A DNA stretch of 64,000 bases from Skermanella rosea. GTDB lineage: Bacteria > Pseudomonadota > Alphaproteobacteria > Azospirillales > Azospirillaceae. A program made the position numbers and the translations under genes. Below the pieces are notes generated by a model. It ran no database searches, was not told where the DNA came from, and was given only the letters and a program-made list of their open reading frames with translations. This document shows, one piece after another, positions 35,388 through 43,219 of this stretch. The DNA is taken from the NCBI RefSeq assembly GCF_016806835.2, contig NZ_CP086111.1, forward strand, positions 4,457,471-4,521,470. Reading direction: 5' to 3'. Position 1 is the first letter of the stretch. Each line of letters starts with the position of its first letter.

Positions 35388-36251
35388 TCAGAGGGCGTCG
35401 ATGGGGATCTTCAGGTAACGCTTGCCGTCGTCCTCCGGCGGCGGCAGCCGCCCGGCCCGGACATTCACCTGGATCGAGGGGATGATCAGCTTGGGCATAT
35501 CCAGCGTCTTGTCGCGGGCTTGGCGCAGGGCGACGAACTCTTCCTCGCCCACGCCGTCGTGGACATGGATGTTGCGCGCCCTCTGCTGGGCTACCGTGCT
35601 TTCCCAGGCGAATTGATCCCGTCCCGGAGCCTTGTAGTCGTGGCCGGTGAACAGCCGGGTCTCAGGCGGCAGGTCCAGGATGCGCCGGATCGAGCGGTAC
35701 AGGGCGTGGGCGTCGCCGCCGGGGAAGTCGCATCGCGCCGTGCCGTAGTCGGGCTGGAACAGCGTGTCGCCGACGAAAGCCGCGTCGCCGACCACATAGG
35801 TCATGTCGGCCGGCGTGTGGCCGGGCGTGTGGATGGCCCTGGCCTCCAGTCCGCCGATCCGGAACCGCTCGCCGTCGGTAAACAGGTGGTCGAACTGGCG
35901 CCCGTCGGTGACGAAGGCGGGCTCCATGTTGAACAGGGTCCGGAAGACCTTCTGGACTTCGCGTATGTGCTCTCCGATGCCGATACGGCCGCCCAGCTTC
36001 TCCTTCAGGTAGGGGGCGGCGGACAGGTGGTCGGCGTGGATGTGCGTCTCCAGTATCCACTCGGCCGCGAGGCCGCGCTCATGCACCGCCGCGACCAGGC
36101 GGTCCGCCGAGGCGGTCGAGGTGCGCCCCGACTTCGGGTCGAAATCGAGCACGCTGTCGACCAGGGCCGCGGCCTTGGTGGCGGGATCGACGACCACGTA
36201 GCTGACGGTGTTGGTTGCCTCGTCGAAAAAGGGGATGACGTCCGGTTTCAT
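35388..36251 (-). CDS. blh: MBL-fold persulfide dioxygenase-like hydrolase (Blh-type)
   Basis: Metallo-beta-lactamase-fold enzyme of 287 residues like the ETHE1/Blh persulfide dioxygenases, which oxidise glutathione persulfide to sulfite. Metal-binding motif THIHADH near residue 70, then HTPGHTPADMTY and a GHDY loop near 205. It is divergent from an ArsR gene of the BigR/SqrR type and its neighbour is a TauE exporter, the known bigR-blh sulfide detoxification grouping. ATG 36251 has AGGAGG 5 bp upstream; ATG 36254 is adjacent. No rhodanese domain is fused. Confidence 0.88.
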   Translation of the reverse strand: MKPDVIPFFDEATNTVSYVVVDPATKAAALVDSVLDFDPKSGRTSTASADRLVAAVHERGLAAEWILETHIHADHLSAAPYLKEKLGGRIGIGEHIREVQKVFRTLFNMEPAFVTDGRQFDHLFTDGERFRIGGLEARAIHTPGHTPADMTYVVGDAAFVGDTLFQPDYGTARCDFPGGDAHALYRSIRRILDLPPETRLFTGHDYKAPGRDQFAWESTVAQQRARNIHVHDGVGEEEFVALRQARDKTLDMPKLIIPSIQVNVRAGRLPPPEDDGKRYLKIPIDAL

Positions 36252-36322
36252 CATGACCTCCTGTATCGGCCCTTTCGAGGGCTACTCGCGTTGCTGCTTG
36301 AACAGGTGGGTCCAGCCGTTAT

Positions 36323-36353
36323 ATTAGTCAATGCTAAATTAGACAATGAGCAT
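36323..36353. promoter_or_regulatory. Probable BigR/SqrR operator (tandem AT-rich motif)
   Basis: The motif ATTAG(T/A)CAATG occurs twice, at 36323-36333 and 36338-36348, spaced 15 bp. It spans the promoter and start codon of the ArsR gene and faces the divergent MBL gene. TCAATGCT at 36329 and AGCATTGA at 36349 also form a perfect 8-bp inverted repeat. The strong AT content in a GC-rich genome is as in known BigR sites. Confidence 0.65.
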
Positions 36354-36690
36354 TGACATGGGAGAGCCGAGCGACGATCCGCTGAACCCGGCCGAGTTGG
36401 AAGCGCGGGCCGCTGAGGCCGAAGCGTTCCTGCGGTCGCTGTCGAACCGTCATCGCCTGATGATCCTGTGCTCGCTCGTCGAGGGCGAGATGCAGGCAGG
36501 CGAGCTGGTCCGGCGGCTGGGCCAATCGCAGTCCAACGTGTCCCAGCACCTCGCCAAGCTGCGCGAAGAGGGTCTCCTGGCGACCCGGCGCGAGGGCGTC
36601 GGAATCCATTACCGCATCGCCTCCGAGCGGGTCCGCCCGATCCTGGCCGAGTTGCACCGCCTTTTCTGCGCCGACCGCCGAACCGGCTGA
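36346..36690 (+). CDS. bigR: ArsR-family persulfide sensor repressor (BigR/SqrR-type)
   Basis: Winged-helix repressor of 114 residues. The helix-turn-helix has LVRRLGQSQSNVSQHLAKLR. Two cysteines, C42 (MILCSLVEG) and C108 (LFCADRR), sit 66 residues apart, exactly the spacing of the disulfide/tetrasulfide pair of SqrR (C41, C107) and its BigR relatives. It should derepress the divergent persulfide dioxygenase and the downstream TauE gene when sulfide-derived persulfides rise. The ATG lies inside the probable operator and lacks a ribosome site; ATG 36358 is an alternative. Confidence 0.9.
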   Translation: MSIDMGEPSDDPLNPAELEARAAEAEAFLRSLSNRHRLMILCSLVEGEMQAGELVRRLGQSQSNVSQHLAKLREEGLLATRREGVGIHYRIASERVRPILAELHRLFCADRRTG

Positions 36691-36727
36691 CGCCCTTTCC
36701 CGTTCCCCACAGCCCGAGCGTGCCCCG

Positions 36728-37504
36728 ATGCAAGAACTCCTCACGATCCTGTCCGGCTCGCTGGTCGGCTTCACCCTCGGCCTGATCGGCGGCGGCGGGT
36801 CGATCCTCGCCGTGCCGCTTCTGCTCTACGTGGTCGGCGTGCCGGACCCCCACGTCGCGATCGGCACCAGCGCGGTGGCGGTCGCCGTGAGCGCCTTCGC
36901 CAACCTCGCCCAGCACGCCCGCGCCGGGACGGTGAAGTGGCCGTGCGCCGCCACCTTCGCCGCCGCCGGCGTTTTCGGGGCCCTGGTCGGCTCGACCATC
37001 GGAAAGGCGGTGGAGGGCGAGAAGCTGCTGTTCCTGTTCGCGCTGGCGATGGTCGCGGTCGGGGTTTCCATGCTGCGCCGGCGGGGTGGCGAGGGCGATC
37101 CCGCGGTCCGCATCGACCGGCGGATCGCGGTCCGGCTGCTGGCCATCGGGTTCATGGTCGGGACCGTGTCGGGCCTGTTCGGGATCGGCGGCGGCTTCCT
37201 GGTCGTGCCCGGCATCCTGTTCGGCAGCGGCATGACGGTGCTCAGCGCCGTCGGTTCCTCCCTGTTCTCGGTCGGCGCCTTCGGCCTGACCACCGCAGCC
37301 AACTACGCCGTTTCCGGTCTGGTCGATTGGACGATCGCGGGCCTGTTCATCGCGGGCGGGCTGGCGGGCGGCTTCGCCGGGCTGAAGGCCGCGGTCCGGC
37401 TGTCCACCAGGAAGGGGGCGCTGACCCGGATCTTCGCCGGCGTGATGTTCGCCGTCGCGGCCTACATGCTGTACCGGAACGCGGGCGCCTTCGGGCTGCT
37501 CTGA
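36728..37504 (+). CDS. TauE/SafE (TSUP) family sulfite or thiosulfate permease
   Basis: Membrane protein of 258 residues with about eight helices in two repeats. Each repeat has a glycine-rich entry (LIGGGGSILAVPLL near 20; LFGIGGGFLVVPGIL near 150), as in TSUP exporters of sulfite and related sulfur anions. It starts 38 bp after bigR, so it is probably under the same repressor. Together with the MBL dioxygenase it would remove sulfite made from persulfide. Confidence 0.88.
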   Translation: MQELLTILSGSLVGFTLGLIGGGGSILAVPLLLYVVGVPDPHVAIGTSAVAVAVSAFANLAQHARAGTVKWPCAATFAAAGVFGALVGSTIGKAVEGEKLLFLFALAMVAVGVSMLRRRGGEGDPAVRIDRRIAVRLLAIGFMVGTVSGLFGIGGGFLVVPGILFGSGMTVLSAVGSSLFSVGAFGLTTAANYAVSGLVDWTIAGLFIAGGLAGGFAGLKAAVRLSTRKGALTRIFAGVMFAVAAYMLYRNAGAFGLL

Positions 37505-37524
37505 CCGCCCGGAAAGGAGACCCC

Positions 37525-37905
37525 TTACTGGGAGCCGCCGCCGGGACCGCCGCCGCCGGGACCGCCGCCGCCCGAGCCACCTCCGCCGCCAGGTCCCATG
37601 CCCATTCCCTGCCCCATGCCCATGCCGCCATGGCCGGGCATCGGGGGAGGTTCATCGGGCAAGGTGACGCCACGCTCCTTGGCGCGGGCCTGCATCTGGC
37701 GATGATGTTCCTGGCGCAACTGCTCCCGTTCCTCCGCGGACTTGGCCTGATGCATGCGGTTGCGATGATCCGCCCGCTCCTGCTGGGTCATCATCTGGCT
37801 CCCATAGATCGGCGTATCGTCCGCCGGGGGCGACTGCGCGAGGACTCCTCGGGAGGCCGGCAGGGACAACGCCAAGGCAACCATAAATACTGTGGGAATA
37901 CGCAT
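37525..37905 (-). CDS. Exported small protein with Gly-rich tail
   Basis: Exported protein of 126 residues. Signal peptide of about 25 residues; then a helical segment rich in Gln, Arg and Glu (YGSQMMTQQERADHRNRM and QLRQEHHRQMQARAKERG), followed by a glycine-rich, Met-containing tail. The helical part is a pattern I have seen in proteobacterial hypothetical proteins, some linked to metal or envelope stress; no firm function. AGGAAGAAGG precedes ATG 37905. Convergent with the TauE gene. Confidence 0.7.
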   Translation of the reverse strand: MRIPTVFMVALALSLPASRGVLAQSPPADDTPIYGSQMMTQQERADHRNRMHQAKSAEEREQLRQEHHRQMQARAKERGVTLPDEPPPMPGHGGMGMGQGMGMGPGGGGGSGGGGPGGGGPGGGSQ

Positions 37906-38197
37906 GGTCGCGCCTTCTTCCTGAAAAGGATTGAGCCTCGCTTCAGTGTCGTCGCGCATTCAAGTCATGGAATTAAACTGGATCAAGTCGGCGCGCGTCG
38001 CAGCCGTTATTCCGCTCCAGCCTACAGGGCATGGAATGCCGACCTAAACAGGATCGGCGTTTTCGGAGGGTGCCCCGAAGTGGACGCGGTTCAACCAACG
38101 GCTCCACCGTTTTTGGAACCGGGTCCGGGATGCCTTGTTGCAAAAATACGGAAAAAGCAATGCGGGCAAGCCCTGGTGAAGGGAACGGCGGAAAGAG

Positions 38198-38752
38198 ATG
38201 GACAGTCGGAAGAAATCCATAGGCCTGGCAGCCGCCGCGGGCATGGTGGGCACTCTGGCACTGCTCGGCATCGTCGGATTGCTCATCGTCTATACGGGTG
38301 CGTTCAACGTTGCCGCGACGGAAGAGCATGCCTCGTTCACTCGGTGGGCGTTCGACACTACCTTTCATAATTCCGTCGAGAGCCGCGCCGCGGACACCGA
38401 GGTGCCCGAAGACATCGCTCCGGACATGATCGAAACCGGCGCACGCTCGTACAAGTCGATGTGCCAGCACTGCCACGCCGGACCGGGTGTCGAACGGTCC
38501 CCTTGGGCGAGCGGCATGCGGCCGAGGCCGCCCCACCTCGCCGAAGCGTCGGCCGAGTGGGAGGCGCAGGAATTGTTCTGGATCGTCAAGCACGGGGTGA
38601 AGATGAGCGGAATGCCGGCGTTCGGGCCGACCCACGACGACCGGGCGCTCTGGGGGATCGTCGCCTTCGTCAAGGAACTGCCGGCCATGACGCCCGAGGA
38701 GTACGCGATTTCCGGTGGTGCGAACGACAAGGGCGGCGATCATGCGTACTGA
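38198..38752 (+). CDS. Membrane-anchored monohaem cytochrome c
   Basis: Cytochrome c of 184 residues with an N-terminal anchor (residues 9-32) and one haem motif CQHCH near residue 90. The distal Met is probably in KMSGMPAFGP near 135. Related small cytochromes accept electrons from dehydrogenases of the periplasm. It leads a three-gene set with a DUF305 membrane protein and a lipoprotein, 18 bp and 0 bp apart. GGAAAGAG precedes the ATG. Confidence 0.88.
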   Translation: MDSRKKSIGLAAAAGMVGTLALLGIVGLLIVYTGAFNVAATEEHASFTRWAFDTTFHNSVESRAADTEVPEDIAPDMIETGARSYKSMCQHCHAGPGVERSPWASGMRPRPPHLAEASAEWEAQELFWIVKHGVKMSGMPAFGPTHDDRALWGIVAFVKELPAMTPEEYAISGGANDKGGDHAY

Positions 38753-38770
38753 CCAGGGAGGACGAGCCTG

Positions 38771-39226
38771 ATGCAGATGTCGTACTGGCGCTTCGCCGCG
38801 ATGATAGCGACCTCGACGGTCGTCATGTACGGTCTGATGTACCTGAATACCTACTCGTTTGAGCATGTCTTCTGGAGCGAGACGCGCGCCTGGATGGCGC
38901 TGGTCATGGGTTCCACCATGTCCATCATCATGCTTGGCTACATGCTGAACATGTACAGGAAGCGGGCGGTCAACCTCGCCATATTCGGGGGCTCCATCGC
39001 GGTCTTCGCCTTTTCGCTCTGGGTCGTGCGCAGCCAGGCGACGGTGGACGACGTCGAGTACATGAAGGCGATGATCCCGCACCACTCTATCGCGATCCTG
39101 ACGAGCGAGCGTGCCCAGATCACCGATCCGCGGGTCCGCAAGCTCGCGGAGGAGATCGTCGAAGCCCAGGAGCGCGAGATCGCGGAGATGAAGTACCTCG
39201 CCGCCGACCTGGAGGCGCGGGACTGA
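38771..39226 (+). CDS. DUF305 membrane protein
   Basis: A 151-residue protein with three N-terminal helices (to about residue 92) and a DUF305 domain with the hallmark MKAMIPHHSIAI (about 100-111) and a closing helix EAQEREIAEMKYL. DUF305 domains often occur with copper-handling genes and the paired His may bind metal. The stop codon overlaps the next ATG (TGATG). Order with cytochrome c and a lipoprotein suggests a shared envelope role. Confidence 0.88.
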   Translation: MQMSYWRFAAMIATSTVVMYGLMYLNTYSFEHVFWSETRAWMALVMGSTMSIIMLGYMLNMYRKRAVNLAIFGGSIAVFAFSLWVVRSQATVDDVEYMKAMIPHHSIAILTSERAQITDPRVRKLAEEIVEAQEREIAEMKYLAADLEARD

Positions 39227-39819
39227 TGGATGCCGTGTTTCCGCAGAATGGACGGGTCCCTTTTCTCCCGGGACTGATATTCGTCCTTGGGCTGCTCGCC
39301 GGGTGTGGCCAGGACGACGCGCCGGACGACGACACGGGGGCCATCCACGCACCCGAGATCGCGAGGATCGTCCCGGCGGAGGAGGCGCTCGCGGGCGCGC
39401 ATATACCGACCCTGGATCCCGCCACGATGAACGGCGCGCAGATCCGCAAGGCAGTCGGTGCGGGTCCCGGCTGCGAATTCCGGTACACGGCCGCAGGCAA
39501 GCCGGCTCTGGCGGTGAGCATGGGAGCCGCTGGAGAAACGGTGGTCGGGATCGTCAGGCTGAACGGGAACCTGGTCGTCTTGGAACCGGCGCCGATCGAC
39601 GGCGACGTCGGACAGGGCGCAGATTTCTCCCTGGCCGCGCCTCCGATCCGGATCACCGTCTCACCTGATGCCGGAGAGCCAGCCGAAGGCCGCGACGGCG
39701 TAAGGCACCGGGAGGCCAACATGATCTTCGAGGTCGGGCAGAGGCTCAAGGTCGGTTATCGCGGCTATCTGGACTGCCTGTCAGAACCGGCGATGGTCGA
39801 TCCGGCACCGGGTGCGTGA
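39226..39819 (+). CDS. Putative lipoprotein
   Basis: A 197-residue exported protein with a lipobox LLAGC near residue 26. The mature part has a beta-rich look with VVGIVRLNGNLVVLEP. Matches a DUF found in alphaproteobacteria (DUF6692-like, from memory); function unknown. Translation is coupled to the DUF305 gene. An acidic stretch DDAPDDD follows the lipobox. Confidence 0.75.
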   Translation: MDAVFPQNGRVPFLPGLIFVLGLLAGCGQDDAPDDDTGAIHAPEIARIVPAEEALAGAHIPTLDPATMNGAQIRKAVGAGPGCEFRYTAAGKPALAVSMGAAGETVVGIVRLNGNLVVLEPAPIDGDVGQGADFSLAAPPIRITVSPDAGEPAEGRDGVRHREANMIFEVGQRLKVGYRGYLDCLSEPAMVDPAPGA

Positions 39820-39964
39820 GGGACTTTTCCCGGAACCCGGCGGACGCCCGGTCAGCCGTCGACCCGCAGGACGACGTGGATGGCCGGGATAATCACACAG
39901 CTGTCCGGCACATTTTTTGCTAATCGCGAAAAAGCGCCTGATACGGCGAGAAATACCTCCTTTT

Positions 39965-40052
39965 CGTCATACCCGGACTTGATCCGGGTATCTCCCGCAC
40001 GGCGGCGCTGATGGAGTCTGCAAGCGATGACCGGGTCAAGCCCGGTCATGAC
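39965..40052. repeat. REP-like palindromic pair
   Basis: Two stem-loops in opposite orientation: ACCCGGA-CTTGA-TCCGGGT (39971-39989) and TGACCGGG-TCAAG-CCCGGTCA (40028-40048), with CGTCAT and ATGAC edges. This is the common alphaproteobacterial REP design, with complementary loops. Confidence 0.8.
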
Positions 40053-40108
40053 GGACAAAGAAACGAGAGCGCTCCCGGAAATTCCATTTCAGGTTGATCA
40101 ATAATCAG

Positions 40109-40229
40109 CGTGCCGGGCAGGTGTGGGATGACCAGGACGGTCTGCAGGGTCGAAGTCAGCGGGCCGAACAGCAGGGAGGCCGCCAGCCCCCCGGAAGATC
40201 GGGTCGGTCAGGATGAAGGCCGCGCCGAT
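40109..40229 (-). pseudogene. C-terminal fragment of an RND-type efflux pump gene
   Basis: Read on the minus strand, one frame gives IGAAFILTDPIFRG (40229-40188), and after a shift in a run of six G a second frame gives LAASLLFGPLTSTLQTVLVI and a few more residues (40186-40109). Joined, these match the last transmembrane stretch of AcrB/CzcA-type pumps (DPIFQGLAxSLLFG-type). Both ends are lost, so this is a decayed remnant. Confidence 0.55.
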
Positions 40230-40245
40230 CGTTCGCCGCTCCGGC

Positions 40246-40488
40246 CTATGCGGCTGCCTGCCTCAGCCAAGCCACGATCTCCTCCCGGCGCGGCAATCGG
40301 CCGGACATCTTGACCTCCTCCCCGACGACGAGGCCCGGCGTGCTGATGACGGAGTAATCGAGGATCCGGGCCATGTCCGTGACATGCTCGATCTCGACGG
40401 CGACGCCGGCTTCCTGCGCCGCCTCCCGGGTCAGTTCCTCCAGGCGCTTGCAGCGGGCGCAACCCGGCCCAAGGACCTTGACGCGCAT
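40246..40488 (-). CDS. Small thioredoxin/glutaredoxin-like protein (TM0996/MTH895 type)
   Basis: An 80-residue thioredoxin-fold protein with CARC at residues 10-13 (GPGCARCKRL) and the TPGLVVGEEVKMSGRLP strand that precedes the last helix. This family often follows permease genes in arsenic or metal resistance sets, as here: it lies 49 bp behind the YraQ-type permease. AAGGAGG precedes the ATG. It may reduce a substrate or a permease thiol. Confidence 0.9.
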   Translation of the reverse strand: MRVKVLGPGCARCKRLEELTREAAQEAGVAVEIEHVTDMARILDYSVISTPGLVVGEEVKMSGRLPRREEIVAWLRQAAA

Positions 40489-40537
40489 GATTCCATCCTC
40501 CTTCGAAGCAGTGGTTGCTCACGTTAGCGTTCGAGGC

Positions 40538-41998
40538 TCAAGCGGCCTTCGTCATGGTGCCGGCCCGGCGATGGAAGGCATGCAGGACCGCGGCAAGGAC
40601 CAGCAGGCAAACCACGAATCCTCCGCCGAGCAGCCATAGGCTTGTTCCGTCCCGCCATGCCCCGAAGGTCAGGCCCGCCGCCGTGCTGAACAGCGCGACC
40701 AGGCCGACATAGGCCCACGCCTTGGTCCGGCCGACGATGCCGGCGGTGATCAGGATGCTTTGCAGGCTCAGCTCGGGGTCCGCCATCAGGTAGGCCAGCA
40801 GCGGCCCCGGATGCATGCCGAGCGACAGGAACATCTGCGCGACCGGCACCTCGACCAGGGTCGGGAAGTACATGAACACACCGAAGACGACGCCCACCAG
40901 ATTGGCGGGAACGGTGTTGCTGCCGGCCATCGTCTCCACCCATTCCGGCCGGATGAACACGCGCAGGACCCCTACCGCGAAGACGCCGACGACCAGCAGC
41001 GGGAAGATCTGGCGGACGAACCGCCAGCTCTCCCACAGCCACTGCCGAACCTCGAACCGGTCGATGTGGCGGCAGGCGACCCAGGCGATCGCCGCCATGA
41101 TGGCCACCACGCCGACCAGTCTCCCGGTCAGGTGGAGCGTGACGCCGCCGGCCCGGGGCTGCACGCCGACGGCCGCGACCGCCAGGGTCAGCAAGACCAG
41201 CGCCAGCGTCGCCCAGGTCCAGCGGTTGAACCCCTCGTCCACCCGGCCCAGCCCGATCGGTGCCACCGCCGCGATGATGCCCAGCAGCAGGACGAGGACC
41301 GCCCCTTGCGCGCCGATCCCCTCCTCGCCCCTCGCGGGATCGAAGGGCACCAGCCGGTGCAGCGTCGCCTCGACCCCGTCCATGCCGTGGATCGGCAGGG
41401 TGACGCTGGCATAGCTGTCGAGCAGGAGGCCGACCTTAAGCGTTCCGGCGACGAGCAGCGCCACCAGGAGAAGCATCAGGACGACGGCCGGGGGGTGGAG
41501 GCGCTCAGCCCCGGCAAAGGCGCCGTCGGGCTCGCCGGCGTGGACGCGGTCGTCCCCGCTGAAGACCAGCGCCATGATCATCCCGATGCCGATGCCGAAG
41601 ACCAGCGACAGCACGAGACGCGCCGCCGCGAACTCGGCCCCCAGCGCGGCGCCCGTGTAGGTCAGCGCCAGGATGTTGGCCGCGGGCGCGAAGAACAGGA
41701 AGGTGATGGCCGGCCCCAGCCCGGCGCCCTTCCTGTAGATGCCCGCGAACAGCGGGACGATGGTGCAGGAGCAGACGGCCAGCAGGCTCCCGGCGGCGGT
41801 GGCCGCCGGATAGGCTATGGCCTTCGGCGCGCCGGGTCCCAGGAAACGGGTGATCACCGGCTTCGGCATCAGCGCGGAGAGGCCGCCCGCGATGAAGAAG
41901 GCCGGCACTAGGCACAGCAGCACATGCGCGGCCAGATAGGCCGCGAGACTCCCGAACCCGCTCTGCATGGTCTCGACGAGAATGGCGGACGGTTCCAC
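40538..41998 (-). CDS. YraQ/DUF318-type permease (ArsP-like)
   Basis: Membrane permease of 486 residues with two five-helix bundles and a long polar linker. The family cysteine motif is AVCSCTIVPLFAGIYRKGAG near residue 75, repeated in degenerate form near 370 (GVFMYFPTLVEVPVAQ). Relatives move organoarsenicals, or other thiol-reactive species. The start codon is GTG with GAGGGG upstream. It is co-transcribed with the thioredoxin-like gene. Confidence 0.86.
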   Translation of the reverse strand: MEPSAILVETMQSGFGSLAAYLAAHVLLCLVPAFFIAGGLSALMPKPVITRFLGPGAPKAIAYPAATAAGSLLAVCSCTIVPLFAGIYRKGAGLGPAITFLFFAPAANILALTYTGAALGAEFAAARLVLSLVFGIGIGMIMALVFSGDDRVHAGEPDGAFAGAERLHPPAVVLMLLLVALLVAGTLKVGLLLDSYASVTLPIHGMDGVEATLHRLVPFDPARGEEGIGAQGAVLVLLLGIIAAVAPIGLGRVDEGFNRWTWATLALVLLTLAVAAVGVQPRAGGVTLHLTGRLVGVVAIMAAIAWVACRHIDRFEVRQWLWESWRFVRQIFPLLVVGVFAVGVLRVFIRPEWVETMAGSNTVPANLVGVVFGVFMYFPTLVEVPVAQMFLSLGMHPGPLLAYLMADPELSLQSILITAGIVGRTKAWAYVGLVALFSTAAGLTFGAWRDGTSLWLLGGGFVVCLLVLAAVLHAFHRRAGTMTKAA

Positions 41999-42155
41999 GT
42001 CGGGGATCCCCCTCGGTTCGCAGCGTGTCGAGGGGCATTAGGCGACGGTATCGGGCGATCCGCCGTGACACATGTCAAAGCGCCCGCCGGTGGTCACGGC
42101 AAATCCGGGTGACCCGGGACCGCCCACTACTCGCGTCCCTTCGGGGCGAGGAGGC

Positions 42156-42644
42156 CTATTCGATCCCCGCAGCCTCCCGCGCGATACCGTCCAGAACGGA
42201 ATTGATCTCCTTCAACGCGGCCCGGGAGCTTTCCGATCCGGTCTCGCCCAGGCGCCGGAATCCCACCACGCTGGTGCCCGGCGCGTCGGCGGGCGCATAG
42301 ACGAAGAGGACATAGGGGCAGTAGGCGATATTGCCGGGGTCGGCCTCCATGGCCTTCCGCGACAGCAGGGCGGAGCAGAACTGCATCGTCTCGGCGTCGG
42401 CGTAGATCGCACGCGTACTCCCGACATCGCTGGCGGTACGCTGCAGCATCGCACCGATCTTCGCATTGTAGTCGATGACGTAACCCCGGTTGACGATCGA
42501 ATCCTCGAGGTCGTGCCGGGCTTGGTCGAAGCTCCCCTTTGCCTCGTAGAGGACAATGCCCTGCATGTCGCCGGCCAGGGTGGGGTTGAGTGCCAGCCCC
42601 GACAGGACCGCAGCGAGCGTACCGAACCTGATAGCGAAAGACAT
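42156..42644 (-). CDS. Exported DUF302 protein
   Basis: Exported DUF302 protein, 162 residues: signal peptide to about residue 23 (PTLAG), then the domain with FDQARHDLEDSIVNRGYVID and CPYVLFVYAPADAPG. DUF302 proteins are often periplasmic and found with sulfur genes. GGAGGAGG precedes ATG 42644. It is the last gene of the soxC-soxD-DsrE run, with a 53-bp gap from the DsrE gene. Confidence 0.85.
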   Translation of the reverse strand: MSFAIRFGTLAAVLSGLALNPTLAGDMQGIVLYEAKGSFDQARHDLEDSIVNRGYVIDYNAKIGAMLQRTASDVGSTRAIYADAETMQFCSALLSRKAMEADPGNIAYCPYVLFVYAPADAPGTSVVGFRRLGETGSESSRAALKEINSVLDGIAREAAGIE

Positions 42645-42697
42645 GACCTCCTCCCGATCCGTCCGACGGCCCCATGCCGCCATTGTGTGATGCCGTC

Positions 42698-43186
42698 TCA
42701 AGGCTTGATGATGGTGTAGCCCTGCTCGTGGAGGGCGATCAGCTCCGCCACTCCCGCCTCGACGATCTCCGCATGGGAGACCAGTTCGGGCCGCCCGCCC
42801 TCCTTGCGCTCCAGGGTGTCCAGCGTGTTGCCGCAGGCCACGAACGTCACGTTCGGCATGCTCTGTTCGAAGGCCTTCAGCCGGTCCAGAACCGGCGAAC
42901 GGTCCGGGCGCAGCATGTCGAGGCCCGGGCCGTAGACGACGATCCGGATCTCGACCTCGTGGGCCTTGGCGCCGTAGCTCCGCGAGACGTTGGAGGCGAT
43001 GTCGAGCGCGGAGCGCATGGTCTCCGCATCACCGTCGCCGACCTGCAGGGCCAGTTTGTGGAAGACGATCTCCTCGGCGGCCTCGGACTGCGCAAGGATC
43101 GCGCGGGGAGCGGCGGCCAGGGACACGATGCAGCCGGCGGCCAGGGCCAGCGCCCGGACAGTCGCCTGGAGTTTCAAGCCCGCCAT
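42698..43186 (-). CDS. Exported DsrE/F-family protein
   Basis: Exported DsrE-fold protein of 162 residues: signal peptide to about 32, then the DsrE core with VVYGPGLDMLRPD and VTFVACGNTLDTLERKEGGR. DsrE-type proteins carry sulfur as persulfide; C119-type cysteine in VACGNT is the candidate carrier. It follows soxD by 33 bp and is probably co-transcribed. A role in handling sulfur in the periplasm during Sox activity is inferred. Confidence 0.85.
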   Translation of the reverse strand: MAGLKLQATVRALALAAGCIVSLAAAPRAILAQSEAAEEIVFHKLALQVGDGDAETMRSALDIASNVSRSYGAKAHEVEIRIVVYGPGLDMLRPDRSPVLDRLKAFEQSMPNVTFVACGNTLDTLERKEGGRPELVSHAEIVEAGVAELIALHEQGYTIIKP

Positions 43187-43219
43187 CCTGGTTGCTCCGG
43201 TCTTCGCTACGGTTTCGGG

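Larger units (their letters stand above)
39820..40245. other. Intergenic region with REP element and RND pseudogene fragment
   Basis: About 425 bp without an intact gene. It holds a two-hairpin REP element (39965-40052) and a frameshifted RND-pump fragment (40109-40229). The stretch 39890-39960 is AT-rich. Confidence 0.6.

Noticed and set aside
39852-40058. 68-codon minus-strand frame
   Set aside because: Its typical GLDPVIA and TRIKSGYDE parts are translations of the REP palindromes.
40094-40107. TTGATCAATAATCA as an FNR box
   Set aside because: Second half does not match RTCAA at the right spacing and the neighbours are a pseudogene and a REP element.
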